A DNA stretch of 64,000 nt, taken from positions 2,108,001 through 2,172,000 of the forward strand of contig JADJPM010000001.1 of NCBI GenBank assembly GCA_016713245.1. The letters run 5' to 3'. Shown here in pieces: positions 8,441-17,507 of the stretch; the first letter of the stretch is position 1; each line of letters opens with the position of its first letter. The stretch comes from Verrucomicrobiaceae bacterium. Lineage in GTDB: Bacteria; Verrucomicrobiota; Verrucomicrobiia; Verrucomicrobiales; Verrucomicrobiaceae. The position numbers and the translations under genes were made by a program. The notes beneath the pieces were generated by a model. It had not been told where the DNA came from, did no database searches, and saw only the letters and a program-made list of their open reading frames with translations.

Positions 8441-11104
8441 ATGCGCCTCGTCCTTCTAGCCCCTTTTGTCCTTTCCGTCACTGCCTTCGCGGAGATCCGC
8501 CCTTTGCTGCAAAAGTACTGCCTCGACTGCCACAACGCAGATAAGCAGAAGGGCGATGTGGATCTGACGCACTTCGGCTCGCCGCAGAATGTGGTGAAGG
8601 AGTTCAAGCTGTGGCAGACGATGCTGCAGCAGGTCGAGGAGGAAGAAATGCCGCCGAAGAAGCCGCTGCCGAGCGTGGTGGAGCGGGAGGAGATCGTGGC
8701 GTTTTTGAAGAAGGGCATCGACTCGGTCGATTGGAGCCAGCAGAAGGGCGTCGAGCACGTCACGCTGCCTCGGCTGACGAAAACGGAATACAACCACACG
8801 CTGCGTGACCTGCTCGGCATTGATTTTGAGCCTGGGAAGCTGCTGCTGGATGATGGCCCGGGCCTCTCCGGCTTTACGAATGATCGTGATGCGCTCTTCA
8901 TCTCGCCTGCGCTGGCGGAGCAGCTCTTTGACGCGGCGGATTATGCGCTGCAAAGCGTCCTGAACCTCTCGCAGAAACCATTTTCGAAGCACTTCGAAGC
9001 AGAAAACATGCTGATGACGGAGCGCGGTTCGAAACCGGAGAATCTGCCTGGCGGTGGAGTCGGCTACTCGCTGGCCGGAGCGGGGCAGCGCACGCTTTAT
9101 GATGAAGTCATCGTGCCTGCGGATGGCTGGTATCGCCTGACTGTGAAGCACGTCGGCCGCGGCGGAGACAGCGGCCTGCGTTTGCGCATCGACAACGAGC
9201 CACGGGCGCTTTTGAAGTGCCTCGACAACACGCCGAAGGAGGAAACGATTGAGCTGCTGCTGCGCACGGGATCGCATCAGATGACCTGGAACATCGACAA
9301 CACGAACCTGCGTGCCGCGACGCCCACTCCGATGCGTCGGGCGAGGAAAGCTGCCCCGAAGGGTGGCTATCCAGTTTTTGATCAGCCGAAGGCCGCGCCG
9401 CTGGTCAAAGATGCGGCAGGGAAGAATGCACCGAAGCTGCCGGTGTCTGCGCAGGCCACAGACGAGGTCAAAAAGCTCACTGACCTGCTCAATCGGAACT
9501 TCCAGAACATGCAGATGCGCATCGAGTATCTGCGTGCCGTGACCCCCGAAGGCAATCCGAGCGATCTGCGCAGCTTCTACAATCTGCTGCCGGAGCGCAC
9601 CGAAGGCATGGTGGCTGTGAAGCTTCAACTTGCGAAGGCGATGAAGGTCTCCGTGGTCGAGCTGGATCGCCAGATCGAGGCGGCGAATGTCGAAAAGCTC
9701 GCCAGCAACCGTCAGGTGGTGCGTGATTCGCTGGAAGTGCTCGATCTGCCGTTCGATCCCGCTTCGCTCATCGGCAGCGCTGCGGCGCAGAAGGTCGTGA
9801 AAGCGCAAAAGATCGGCGCACCTGGGGTGGACTGGATTTTGGTCGAGGGTCCGATTTCTCCCGCTGGCTCAAAACCACGCGAAATCTTCCTCAGCGATGC
9901 CAAAGCCGCTCTGAAGGCCTTTTTGCCGAAAGCCTTTCGTCGGCCACTTCGGGAAGGTGAACTCGAAAAGCATGCCGCTCTCTATGAGAAGACTCAAAAG
10001 CGTGGCGAAACGCCAGCGCAGGCCTTGAAGCTGGCTTTTGCGGCGGCCTTGACCTCGCCGAGCTTTTTGTTCCGCGATGAGTTTCGTGCCGGGAAGCTCG
10101 ATGATCATCAACTCGCCAGTCGCTTGAGCTATTTCCTCTGGATGAGCATGCCCGACGATGAGCTGCGGACTCTCGCTGATGCCGGTAAGCTGCACGTTGG
10201 CGACACACTGCGTGCTCAGGTGAAGCGGATGCTCGCTGATCCGCGTTCGCGGACCTTCACGAGCACCTTCCTCGGTCAATGGCTCGGCTTCTCCGGCCTC
10301 GGCACCGAGCATGTGCCGGATGCGCGGAAGTTCCGCGACTTCACACCCGCGCTCGCGGAGGCGATGAAGCTGGAGCCGGTGCTCGTCTTTGAAGGCCTCC
10401 TGCGCACAGGTGGCAGCCTCACTAGGTTGCTCGATGCTCGTGACACGTTCGCCAATGAAGACCTCGCTTGGCTTTATGGCCTCGAAGTGTCCGGCGATGC
10501 GATGCAGCCCGTGAAATTCGCCGATGACAAGCGTGCTGGCCTGCTCGGCATGGCTGCGGTGCTCACCGCGTCTTCCACACCGAATCGCACGAGTCCGGTG
10601 ATTCGCGGCAAATGGGTTCTGGAGACGCTGCTCGGCCGCAAACTCGCCGAACCGCCCGCCGATGCCGGACAGCTCGATGACAAAGCCGGTGATCGTGGCA
10701 AAACGCTTCGTGAGGAGCTCGCCGCACACCGTCGCAACGAAAGTTGTGCGAGTTGTCATGACAAGATTGACCCCATTGGCTTCGGTTTGGAGAACTTTGA
10801 TGCCATCGGCCGCTTCCGTGAGAAGGAGGCTGGCAAAACTGTGGATGCGAGTGGCACGCTGCCCGGTGGAATTGAGATCAACGGCCCCGCGGAACTCCGA
10901 AACGCCATCCAGCAGCATCACGCCGATGAATTCATCCGCAACATCACGCAGCGTCTGACCGCCTTTGCACTTGGGCGTGCGTTAAAGCCGCAAGATGAGG
11001 GTTTGATCCGGCAATTGCTGACGGATTTGAAGAAGAACGATCACCGCGCTGATGTGCTCATCGAGTCCATCGTGCTGAGTGAGGCCTTTCGATCGCAAGG
11101 CTGA
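8441..11104 (+). CDS. Planctomycete-type cytochrome c / DUF1587-1592-1588-1585 protein
   Basis: 887 residues, secreted (signal MRLVLLAPFVLSVTAFA). A c-type heme motif CLDCH lies at residues 27-31, as in PSCyt1 domains. Then follow the domains usual for this family: DUF1587 (LPRLTKTEYNHTLRDLLGID), a carbohydrate-binding-like insert with GWYRLTVKHVGRGGDSGLR, DUF1592 (FRRPLREGELEKHAALYEK), DUF1588 (LTASSTPNRTSPVIRGKWVLE) and DUF1585 at the end. A second CASCH motif at about 769-773 with the following DKIDPIGFGLENFD is typical. These proteins are normally encoded beside a DUF1552 protein; here none follows, and a transposase region does. ATG 8441 was chosen for its signal peptide. Redox function in the periplasm is inferred only from family knowledge. 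Confidence 0.9.
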   Translation: MRLVLLAPFVLSVTAFAEIRPLLQKYCLDCHNADKQKGDVDLTHFGSPQNVVKEFKLWQTMLQQVEEEEMPPKKPLPSVVEREEIVAFLKKGIDSVDWSQQKGVEHVTLPRLTKTEYNHTLRDLLGIDFEPGKLLLDDGPGLSGFTNDRDALFISPALAEQLFDAADYALQSVLNLSQKPFSKHFEAENMLMTERGSKPENLPGGGVGYSLAGAGQRTLYDEVIVPADGWYRLTVKHVGRGGDSGLRLRIDNEPRALLKCLDNTPKEETIELLLRTGSHQMTWNIDNTNLRAATPTPMRRARKAAPKGGYPVFDQPKAAPLVKDAAGKNAPKLPVSAQATDEVKKLTDLLNRNFQNMQMRIEYLRAVTPEGNPSDLRSFYNLLPERTEGMVAVKLQLAKAMKVSVVELDRQIEAANVEKLASNRQVVRDSLEVLDLPFDPASLIGSAAAQKVVKAQKIGAPGVDWILVEGPISPAGSKPREIFLSDAKAALKAFLPKAFRRPLREGELEKHAALYEKTQKRGETPAQALKLAFAAALTSPSFLFRDEFRAGKLDDHQLASRLSYFLWMSMPDDELRTLADAGKLHVGDTLRAQVKRMLADPRSRTFTSTFLGQWLGFSGLGTEHVPDARKFRDFTPALAEAMKLEPVLVFEGLLRTGGSLTRLLDARDTFANEDLAWLYGLEVSGDAMQPVKFADDKRAGLLGMAAVLTASSTPNRTSPVIRGKWVLETLLGRKLAEPPADAGQLDDKAGDRGKTLREELAAHRRNESCASCHDKIDPIGFGLENFDAIGRFREKEAGKTVDASGTLPGGIEINGPAELRNAIQQHHADEFIRNITQRLTAFALGRALKPQDEGLIRQLLTDLKKNDHRADVLIESIVLSEAFRSQG

Positions 11105-11320
11105 AGCCCGGAGGGCTTCCCCACGAATAGCCAGGGGTGAAGCCCCTGGTATGAGACGACGCGCCTCATGAACTCCGGAGGAGTTCGCCGATGCTGGGTG
11201 AATTCCGATGCCTCGTTGCGCATGGGCGAACCCCTCCGGGGTTCGGGATGTCTCGCGATCTGTTCCAGGGGTTTCACCCCTGGCTATTCGTGGGGAATGC
11301 CTCCGGCATTCGAGGCGGTG
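11103..11320. repeat. REP-like hairpin cluster upstream of the RAYT gene
   Basis: Several GC-rich hairpins follow the DUF1592 stop: GAAGCCC-gga-GGGCTTC at 11103-11119, CCAGGGG-tgaag-CCCCTGG at 11131-11149, a CGAACCC/GGGGTTCG stem near 11227-11245, CCAGGGG-tttca-CCCCTGG at about 11265-11284, and an AATGCC/GGCATT stem near 11296-11310. The same sequence modules (CCAGGGG..CCCCTGG followed by CTATTCGTGGGGAA) recur after the transposase at 11822-12000, in both orientations. This is the layout of REP/BIME elements around a RAYT transposase. The repeat may also end the DUF1592 transcript. Confidence 0.75.
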
Positions 11321-11361
11321 TTGAGCTTGCCTTTGGGTGGCATTTATGAATGATAATGTGC

Positions 11362-11808
11362 ATGCCGACTTACACGGACATCACTTATCACATCGTGTTT
11401 GGAACGAAGGGCCGAGTGCCTTCGCTGGACAAGGCGCGGCGAGATGATCTTTATCGGTTCATTTGGGGCGTCATCAAAGAGCGGGACGGTCATCTTTACC
11501 GCATCGGGGGCGTGGAGGATCATGTTCACATTTTGACCTCGCTGCATCCGTCGGTGGCACTGGCGGATCTGGTGAAGGAGATCAAGACGGCGTCCTCGGC
11601 TTGGATACGAGGGCAGCAGGTTTTTCCGGCGTTCGATTACTGGCAGGAAGGGTATGGAGCCTTCACCGTGGCAGCCGACGCGAGACCCGCTTTGATCGAT
11701 TACATCAAGAACCAGGAGCAACACCACGCGAAGCGAGATTTTGTGATGGAGTTTCGCAGCATGGTCGAGGAGGCTCATCTGAACTGGAAGGACGACTACC
11801 TGCCGTAA
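11362..11808 (+). CDS. REP-associated tyrosine transposase (RAYT, Y1/IS200-like)
   Basis: 148-residue single-domain HUH transposase. The metal-binding HxH lies in EDHVHIL (about residues 53-58) and the likely nucleophile is Tyr114 in YIKNQEQHH, as in the Y1 family. The conserved WQEGYGAF stretch is also present. It acts on single-stranded DNA at palindromic REP sequences. The start at 11362 (MPTYTDITYH) fits the family; an in-frame ATG four codons upstream is possible. It is bracketed on both sides by hairpin repeats sharing the same modules, and lacks a TnpB partner, as expected for a domesticated RAYT rather than a mobile IS200. Confidence 0.88.
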   Translation: MPTYTDITYHIVFGTKGRVPSLDKARRDDLYRFIWGVIKERDGHLYRIGGVEDHVHILTSLHPSVALADLVKEIKTASSAWIRGQQVFPAFDYWQEGYGAFTVAADARPALIDYIKNQEQHHAKRDFVMEFRSMVEEAHLNWKDDYLP

Positions 11809-11821
11809 GCTGGATGGTTGG

Positions 11822-12000
11822 CGCATGGGCGAACCCCTCCGGGGTTCGGGGTATTGCGTTGCCGTTACCAAGGGTTTCACCCCTGGCTATTCGTGGGGAA
11901 CGCCTTCGGCGTTCGAGGGGATTGCATTGCTGTTTCCTGGCGTGCGACCTCTGGCTATTGATGGGGAATGCCTCCGGCATTCGGGGGCGCATTCCACTCA
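11822..12000. repeat. REP-like hairpin cluster downstream of the RAYT gene
   Basis: Starting with ATGGGCGAACCCCTCCGGGG the block repeats the upstream modules: the CGAACCC/GGGGTTCG hairpin, a degenerate AAGGGTTTCACCCCTGG arm, CTATTCGTGGGGAA, then two further degenerate copies ending in AATGCCTCCGGCATT near 11968-11985. The three successive units show progressive divergence. The block runs into the convergent 3' end of the fusion gene at 11998. Confidence 0.72.
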
Positions 12001-13434
12001 ACGCTGCATGTTCGCGAAGAACACTCTCGCGCTTTCCATGATGCCGTAGGCGGTTTCTTGGGGGGTGAGCTCGGAGGTCTGGATGCGGAGGTCGGCGAGG
12101 GATTTGTAGAGGGGCTTTCGCTCGTCGAGGAGGCGGGTCAGTTTGGCTTTGGGGTCTTCTTCGCCGGCGAGGAGGGGGCGGTCGTTGTTGTGGGAGGTGC
12201 GGCGGGCGAGGAGGGCGGGATCGGCATCGAGCCAGACGATGTAGCCGAGGTGACGCAGCAGAGGAAGATTGCGCGGCTGAGTGATGATGCCGCCGCCGGT
12301 GGCGATGCAGGCACCGCGTTTGCCGAGCAATGAGCGGAGTGCGGCGCTTTCGCGGAGGCGGAAGCCGGTTTCGGTTTCAGCGGCGAAGATGGCGGGGATG
12401 CTCTGACCGGCGGTTTCGATGATGAGCTGGTCGGTATCGATGCACTGGAAGCCGATCATCTGGGAGACGATGCGGGCGACGGTGGTCTTGCCGCTTCCCA
12501 TGAGGCCGATGAGGATGATGTTCGGCTGGCGAGGGAGCGGCACGGCGGCCTCGTCGATGACGGCGCGGAGGATGCTGCTGGCGAGCTCGGGGTCGTTTTG
12601 GACGGCGTCGAGGTAGGTGGGATAGCGTGGCTGCCAGCCGCTGGCGCGGAGTTTGGCATTCGAGACGTGTTTGTGGCTCCAGCCGCGTTTGCGATTGGGA
12701 TCGGGATCGCGAGCGGGTGGCATGGGGAGGCCGAAAAGGCGGCAGAGGTCGAGGTAGCTGTCCCGCTGGGTGACTTTTTGGTCGTCGGCGATGTTGTAGA
12801 TGCCGGCGAGGCGATGCGTGACGAGATGCACAAGGGCGCTGGCGGCATCGTCGGCATGGATTTGGTTCAAAAAGCGGCCGTGTCCGTCGTTGCCCTCGAT
12901 GGCGGCTTTGCCTTCGAGGAGGTTTTTGAGCAAAAAGGAGCGTCCGGGGCCATAAATGCCGGCGAGACGGCCTGCGCAGCCTCCGGCATTCAGGGCGAGG
13001 TTTTCGGCTTCGCGGAGCAGGCGGCCGGTTTCGCGGTCGGGATCGGCAAAGCTGGTCTCATCGACGGTTTCGCCGTTGATCTGGGGGAAGACGCTGGTGC
13101 TGCTGGTGTAGAGCGGGAAGGCTCCGGGGAAGGCGGCGAGGAGGTGCCGCATGCCGTTCACATAGACGCTTTGATACATCTCGGCCCCGCCGCGGCTGGA
13201 GCTGGCGCAGTGGATGAAGGCATCGACGGGCTGCGGGGCGATTTTGGCGGCGAGCTCGCGGACGGAGGTCTCGCTGGAGACATCGCAGGCTTCGACACGC
13301 CAGGGCTTGGCAGCGCGGAGTCGCTCGGTGGAGGCGGCGCTGTGCGTGAGGCCGATGACGGTGTGCCCGGCGGCATGCAACAAATCGGCCGCACGCTCGC
13401 CCACGAAGCCGCAGCCTGCGATGAGGAGGGTCAT
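11998..13434 (-). CDS. aroK: NAD(P)-dependent epimerase/reductase fused to shikimate kinase
   Basis: 478 residues with two complete enzymes in one chain. Residues about 1-290 are a Rossmann SDR of the extended/atypical YeeZ type: GCGFVG nucleotide motif near the start, and YTSSTSVFP and YGPGRS. Residues about 300-478 are a shikimate kinase: Walker A GLMGSGKTT, the shikimate-binding Asp in DTDQLI, the GGG triad in ATGGG, and a lid with RTSHNNDRPLL. The kinase phosphorylates shikimate in aromatic amino-acid synthesis; the substrate of the reductase half is unknown. The start codon overlaps the stop of the upstream amidase gene as ATGA, so the two are translationally coupled. No stop or frameshift separates the halves. 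The symbol applies to the kinase half only. Confidence 0.88.
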   Translation of the reverse strand: MTLLIAGCGFVGERAADLLHAAGHTVIGLTHSAASTERLRAAKPWRVEACDVSSETSVRELAAKIAPQPVDAFIHCASSSRGGAEMYQSVYVNGMRHLLAAFPGAFPLYTSSTSVFPQINGETVDETSFADPDRETGRLLREAENLALNAGGCAGRLAGIYGPGRSFLLKNLLEGKAAIEGNDGHGRFLNQIHADDAASALVHLVTHRLAGIYNIADDQKVTQRDSYLDLCRLFGLPMPPARDPDPNRKRGWSHKHVSNAKLRASGWQPRYPTYLDAVQNDPELASSILRAVIDEAAVPLPRQPNIILIGLMGSGKTTVARIVSQMIGFQCIDTDQLIIETAGQSIPAIFAAETETGFRLRESAALRSLLGKRGACIATGGGIITQPRNLPLLRHLGYIVWLDADPALLARRTSHNNDRPLLAGEEDPKAKLTRLLDERKPLYKSLADLRIQTSELTPQETAYGIMESARVFFANMQR

Positions 13435-14840
13435 AGCGGCTTGCGGTGTTTTTGATAGTAGGCCACGAGGCCGTCCACGACGCCGCGGACGTAGTCCTCG
13501 ACGGCGCTGGTCTGCAAACGCCCGGCGATGAGCGTGCGACCGACGAAATGACCGGCGAGCAGGCGGCGGTAGGTCTCTTCGTGGTTCATCACGAAGGGCT
13601 CGAGATAGACGACGGGGCAGTCGTAGATGCGATTGGCGAGGAGGTTCCGCGCATAGACGGCGGTGTTGGCGCCGGCGCGGCGGGCATTCGGCGTGGTGTA
13701 AACGTAAGGCGGCAGGTTGGTGGCATTCAGAAGGCCGTCAGCGACGGAATCGGCGAGCGGGATTTCTTCTTCATGAATGCGGGAGAAGAGGCGGTGGAAC
13801 ATCTCGAAGCGCACATCGGCCTGCTCGAGCTCGGCGGGTGAGTAGCAGCCGTTCACAAGGACATGCGCGTGGTTTTGCGGCGAATACTGCGGGGAGGTGG
13901 CATTCCCCCAGGCTTCCGCGTTGTAGTGGAGGCAGACGACGAGGTCAGGCTTGATCTGCGTGTTCACCTTCTTGCCGCGGGCGTGGATCTCGCTGACGCG
14001 GTAAAAGAGCTTTTCGCTCTGCCACTGCACGGTGAGCAGTTTGGCATCGCCCGTCAGGCCGTCGTAACCTTCTTTGGGTTCGGGAAAACCGGCTTCTTTG
14101 AGAACCTTCAAAGCTGGCTCACGAAGCGTGGCCGGGCGGGCTTTGGTGACGGGTTCCAAGTTTTCGCGAACGAGCGTGACGTAAGCACCGAGGGCTTTCA
14201 GACGCTCGGCGAGCACTTGGGCGGTGACGAGGCTGAGGTCACCCTCCTGGATGGATTCATTCGGCTGGAAGCTGAGGAAGCGCTCCTCGATGCGGCCGTA
14301 GCCTCCGCCGATGTGGCCGGGATCGAGAGCGATGTGGAGATCGCTGAGCACGGGGCGGTCCTTGATGGGCTGCAGTTCGGTGACGCGATGCCACGAGCGG
14401 GTGCTTTCGGCGGGGGGCTTGGAGATGCTTTCGAGTTCGATGCGGGCCTCGGGATTGGCGGGATCGCCGGTTTGAATGAGCAGCGCATTGCCCTCGATAC
14501 GCCATGGGGCGGGCATGGTGGAGTTGTCCGTGTAGATTTCCTTCAGCGCGGCCTCTAACTCGGCGCGGGTCATGGTTTTAGCAAAAGCCTGGAGCTTCGA
14601 CCAATCTGGAGAATCACCGAGCGGGCTGAGTTTCGCGAAGCGGAGGATGGGATTCGGTGCCGCGGCGGTGCCGGGGGTGACGTTCGCGGCATTGAGCGTG
14701 GCGGTGGGTGCTGGTGCGGGCGGCGGAGCAGGAGACGAGGGTGCTGTCGGATTCGGCAGGGGCGTAATGGTGGATTGAGCAGCGACGCTGCCGCCGATCA
14801 TGGCGGCGGTCAGCAGGACACGGATGATTTTCTCGATCAT
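13431..14840 (-). CDS. N-acetylmuramoyl-L-alanine amidase (Amidase_3)
   Basis: 469 residues, exported (signal MIEKIIRVLLTAAMIGGSVAAQ) followed by a Pro/Ala-rich linker. The C-terminal half is a zinc-dependent amidase: zinc His in LDPGHIGGG, a Glu in the NES region after it, and a second zinc His in VCLHYNAEAWG; a final Glu is expected near VYLEPFVMN. It cleaves the amide bond between MurNAc and the stem peptide during wall remodelling. The ATG at 14840 was chosen because upstream in-frame sequence lacks signal-peptide character. The gene is divergent from ymdB and heads a two-gene unit with the epimerase-shikimate kinase fusion. Confidence 0.87.
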   Translation of the reverse strand: MIEKIIRVLLTAAMIGGSVAAQSTITPLPNPTAPSSPAPPPAPAPTATLNAANVTPGTAAAPNPILRFAKLSPLGDSPDWSKLQAFAKTMTRAELEAALKEIYTDNSTMPAPWRIEGNALLIQTGDPANPEARIELESISKPPAESTRSWHRVTELQPIKDRPVLSDLHIALDPGHIGGGYGRIEERFLSFQPNESIQEGDLSLVTAQVLAERLKALGAYVTLVRENLEPVTKARPATLREPALKVLKEAGFPEPKEGYDGLTGDAKLLTVQWQSEKLFYRVSEIHARGKKVNTQIKPDLVVCLHYNAEAWGNATSPQYSPQNHAHVLVNGCYSPAELEQADVRFEMFHRLFSRIHEEEIPLADSVADGLLNATNLPPYVYTTPNARRAGANTAVYARNLLANRIYDCPVVYLEPFVMNHEETYRRLLAGHFVGRTLIAGRLQTSAVEDYVRGVVDGLVAYYQKHRKPL

Positions 14841-14893
14841 GGCAGCGATCCTAGCTTGAACCTGCCGGGCATCATCTACTAAATGACCTTCCA

Positions 14894-15727
14894 ATGAACG
14901 AAGCGACGAACGACACAGCAGCACAGACGGATGACGGGCTTTTCAGGCTGCTTTTCCTGGGGGACATCGTGGGCGAACCGGGCCGCAAGGCCGTCTCCCT
15001 GCTGCTGCCTTTGCTGAAGCAGGAGCTGAACCTCGATTTCATCGTGGTGAATGGTGAGAACTCCGCTGGCGGTCGCGGCATCACGCCGAAGATCGCCATC
15101 GGCCTCATGCGGGCGGGTGCGGCGGTGGTGACGACGGGCGATCACATCTGGGATCAGAAGGAGATCGTGCCTTACATGATCGACGAGCCGCGGCTGCTGC
15201 GTCCGCTGAACTATCGCGAAGGCGCTCCAGGGCAGGGCTACGTCGTTTTGGATACGAAGAAGGGCAAGGTGGCGGTGGTGAACCTGCAAGGCCGCACGTT
15301 CATGGGCCAGCAGCTCGAAAATCCCTTCCCGGTGATCACCGAGTGCGTGGAAAAGCTGCGCCAGGAGACGCCGATCATCTTTGTGGATTTCCACGCCGAG
15401 GCCACGAGCGAAAAAGTGGCCATGGGTTGGCATCTCGATGGCAAGGTGAGTGCCGTGGTGGGCACCCACACGCATGTGCCGACGGCCGACGAGCGTGTTT
15501 TGCCAAAGGGCACCGCCTTCCAAAGCGACGCCGGTATGTGCGGGCCGATGGACAGCGTGATCGGCAGCCAGATCGAGCCGGTGCTGGAGCGTTTTCATAC
15601 GCAGATGCCCACTCGTTTTGGCGTGGGCAGCGGCGCGGTGCGGCTAAATGGCGCCCTCATCACCCTCGATCCGAAAACGGGCCGTGCTCTGAAGATCGAG
15701 CGCATCACTCGGACGTGGCATGAGTGA
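14894..15727 (+). CDS. ymdB: YmdB-family metallophosphoesterase (TIGR00282)
   Basis: 277 residues. The YmdB metal ligands are all visible: FLGDIVGEPGR, NGENSAGGRGIT, TTGDHIWDQ, DFHAEATSEK, GTHTHVPTAD and SDAGMCGP. Members are cytoplasmic cyclic-nucleotide or phosphate-ester hydrolases; the Bacillus protein affects 2',3'-cAMP and biofilm switching. The first 17 residues before LFRLLFLGD are not part of the fold. It is divergent from the amidase with 53 bases between start codons, and followed within 40 bases by a lipoprotein gene in the same direction. Confidence 0.92.
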   Translation: MNEATNDTAAQTDDGLFRLLFLGDIVGEPGRKAVSLLLPLLKQELNLDFIVVNGENSAGGRGITPKIAIGLMRAGAAVVTTGDHIWDQKEIVPYMIDEPRLLRPLNYREGAPGQGYVVLDTKKGKVAVVNLQGRTFMGQQLENPFPVITECVEKLRQETPIIFVDFHAEATSEKVAMGWHLDGKVSAVVGTHTHVPTADERVLPKGTAFQSDAGMCGPMDSVIGSQIEPVLERFHTQMPTRFGVGSGAVRLNGALITLDPKTGRALKIERITRTWHE

Positions 15728-15766
15728 AGGTTGCAATCGTCCGTGGAATCTGATTGGATGCCGCCG

Positions 15767-16399
15767 ATGAAAATTCTCCTCCATGCTGTTTTGGCCGCCG
15801 TGCTGTGTTTCTCGCTTTCGAGCTGCGGGAGCTTCGGGAAGCCAAAGTACAAATTCTCCGTGCATATCCAGGGCGAGCCGAACGATCATCCCAAGGAGAT
15901 CATCCAGTTTCCATACCAAGGTCAGCAGCTCATCTTCAAGAAGATCCCGGAGTTTGGCCAGGGGGCGATCGCGGCGTTTGAGCCCTTCATCGCGGATGAC
16001 GGCGCGGGAAATGGCCTGCTTTTGAAGCTGGATGCCCATGGCCGTAACATGCTCGAAAACGCCACTCGCCTGCACCAGGGCGAGCTATTGCTCACAGTAG
16101 TAAATGGCGTGCCGGTGGATATCATTCAGATCGACACGCCCATCACCGATGGGCGCTTCACCATCTGGCGTGGCGTTTCGGACGAAACGATCGCCCAAAT
16201 GGAAAAGAGACTGCCGCGTATCTCCGGCCTGAAATCTTCATCCAGCTACTTCGAGATGACCCCTTCGACGGACAAGGAGAAGCGTGAAGCCCGCCGTGCA
16301 GCTGAGCAGGAGAAAAAATACCTCGAAGACATGGCCCGCCGTGCCGAACGCGGTGAGGACGTGACTGCACCACGAAGCAAAGAAATCCCTCTGGAGTGA
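15767..16399 (+). CDS. Predicted lipoprotein of unknown function
   Basis: 210 residues. From the ATG at 15767 the chain starts with a signal peptide and a lipobox (FSLSSCG, Cys20), so the mature protein should be lipid-anchored. The rest shows no recognised domain: a mixed alpha/beta region up to about residue 150, then a charged Lys/Arg/Glu-rich helix (DKEKREARRAAEQEKKYLED) likely to be a coiled coil, ending EIPLE. It lies 40 bases after ymdB, and its TGA overlaps the ATG of the M23 peptidase by one base, so the pair is coupled and a joint role in the envelope is plausible. Confidence 0.8.
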   Translation: MKILLHAVLAAVLCFSLSSCGSFGKPKYKFSVHIQGEPNDHPKEIIQFPYQGQQLIFKKIPEFGQGAIAAFEPFIADDGAGNGLLLKLDAHGRNMLENATRLHQGELLLTVVNGVPVDIIQIDTPITDGRFTIWRGVSDETIAQMEKRLPRISGLKSSSSYFEMTPSTDKEKREARRAAEQEKKYLEDMARRAERGEDVTAPRSKEIPLE

Positions 16400-17415
16400 T
16401 GAAAGTGCTCCTTTTGCCCCTCCTGCTGGCCTTGACGCCTCTGGCGAAAGGCCAACTTGGCCTCGTTTTGCCCACGGAGAACACCGCGCTGCTCGAAAAG
16501 CAGCCTGCCGGGTATTTTCAGTTCGTGGACCGCACGTTCGAAGGTGAAAAGACGACGCCTTGGGAGGGCGGGCAGTTTGGTTTCGTGCGTGATCCACGGC
16601 GAATCGGCGGCGCCATCGCTTACGCGAGGTTTCACGAGGGTCTGGATGTGAAGCCGCTACGCCGAGATGCCAAGGGTGAACCGCTCGACGAGGTGCGGGC
16701 CATCGCCGCCGGGCAGGTGGTGTATGTGACGGCCTCCGCCGGGCTGAGTAATTACGGGCGGTACATCGTGGTGCGGCATGATTTTGAAGGTGCTGGGCCT
16801 TTTTTCTCGCTCTACGCCCATCTGCGTGAGGCGCAGGTGCAGGCCGGGGATGTCGTGAAGGCAGGGCAGGGGATCGGCCGGATGGGCTACACGGGTGCGG
16901 GCATCGATCAGCGTCGTGCTCACCTTCATGTGGAGCTAAACATGCTTTTGAGCAGTGATTTTGACGCCTGGCATCAGGCGAGCTTCTCCACGCCGAACCA
17001 CCACGGCATCTACAACGGCATGAATTTGCTCGGCTTGGACCTCCAGGGCTTGTTTCTGGCTACCACGAAAAATTCGCAGCTTTCGATCCCGGAGTTCGTT
17101 CGAGGCGGCGAGGCGGCTTTTCGCGTGCGAGTGCCCGGAACGGCGAAAATGGAGATCGCAGGCCGTCATCCATGGCTTTTGAATGGGAAAACGCCCCGTG
17201 GCACCTCCTGGGAGGTCACTTTCACCCGCTGGGGCTTCCCAATGGCCGTCGAGGCCTCCTCCTCCGGCGTGGCTGAACCCATGCTTACCTGGGTGAAGGA
17301 CGCTGGCATGCCCCATTATCTGCACACTCGCGGCCTGGTGACTGGCAGCGGCACCTCGGGAAAACTGACCGCTGAGGGGCTGAGATTTATGAAGCTGCTC
17401 TGTAAGATGGAGTGA
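16399..17415 (+). CDS. M23-family metallopeptidase (LytM-like)
   Basis: 338 residues with a signal peptide (VLLLPLLLALTPLAKGQ). The LytM zinc site is present: first ligand pair H-E-G-L-D in RFHEGLDVKP and the HLHVEL motif at about 175, with a SLYAHL His between them. Such enzymes cut peptide cross-links in peptidoglycan or act as amidase activators; the intact HxH suggests catalysis. The start uses the A of the lipoprotein's TGA. The C-terminal 120 residues (after MNLLGLDLQGLFL) have no recognised domain and may be an immunoglobulin-like module. Confidence 0.88.
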   Translation: MKVLLLPLLLALTPLAKGQLGLVLPTENTALLEKQPAGYFQFVDRTFEGEKTTPWEGGQFGFVRDPRRIGGAIAYARFHEGLDVKPLRRDAKGEPLDEVRAIAAGQVVYVTASAGLSNYGRYIVVRHDFEGAGPFFSLYAHLREAQVQAGDVVKAGQGIGRMGYTGAGIDQRRAHLHVELNMLLSSDFDAWHQASFSTPNHHGIYNGMNLLGLDLQGLFLATTKNSQLSIPEFVRGGEAAFRVRVPGTAKMEIAGRHPWLLNGKTPRGTSWEVTFTRWGFPMAVEASSSGVAEPMLTWVKDAGMPHYLHTRGLVTGSGTSGKLTAEGLRFMKLLCKME

Positions 17416-17507
17416 CCTTTGGCTGCTGCTTTTTCGACAAACCGAACGGAATAAAGGCTGCGATTGACTAATCCCGAGCCTTCTTGCTAAGCTAACTGGC
17501 TTTATAT

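Noticed and set aside
11103..12000. REP hairpins considered as rho-independent terminators only
   Set aside because: They lack T-runs and recur as a shared composite unit in both orientations around the RAYT gene.
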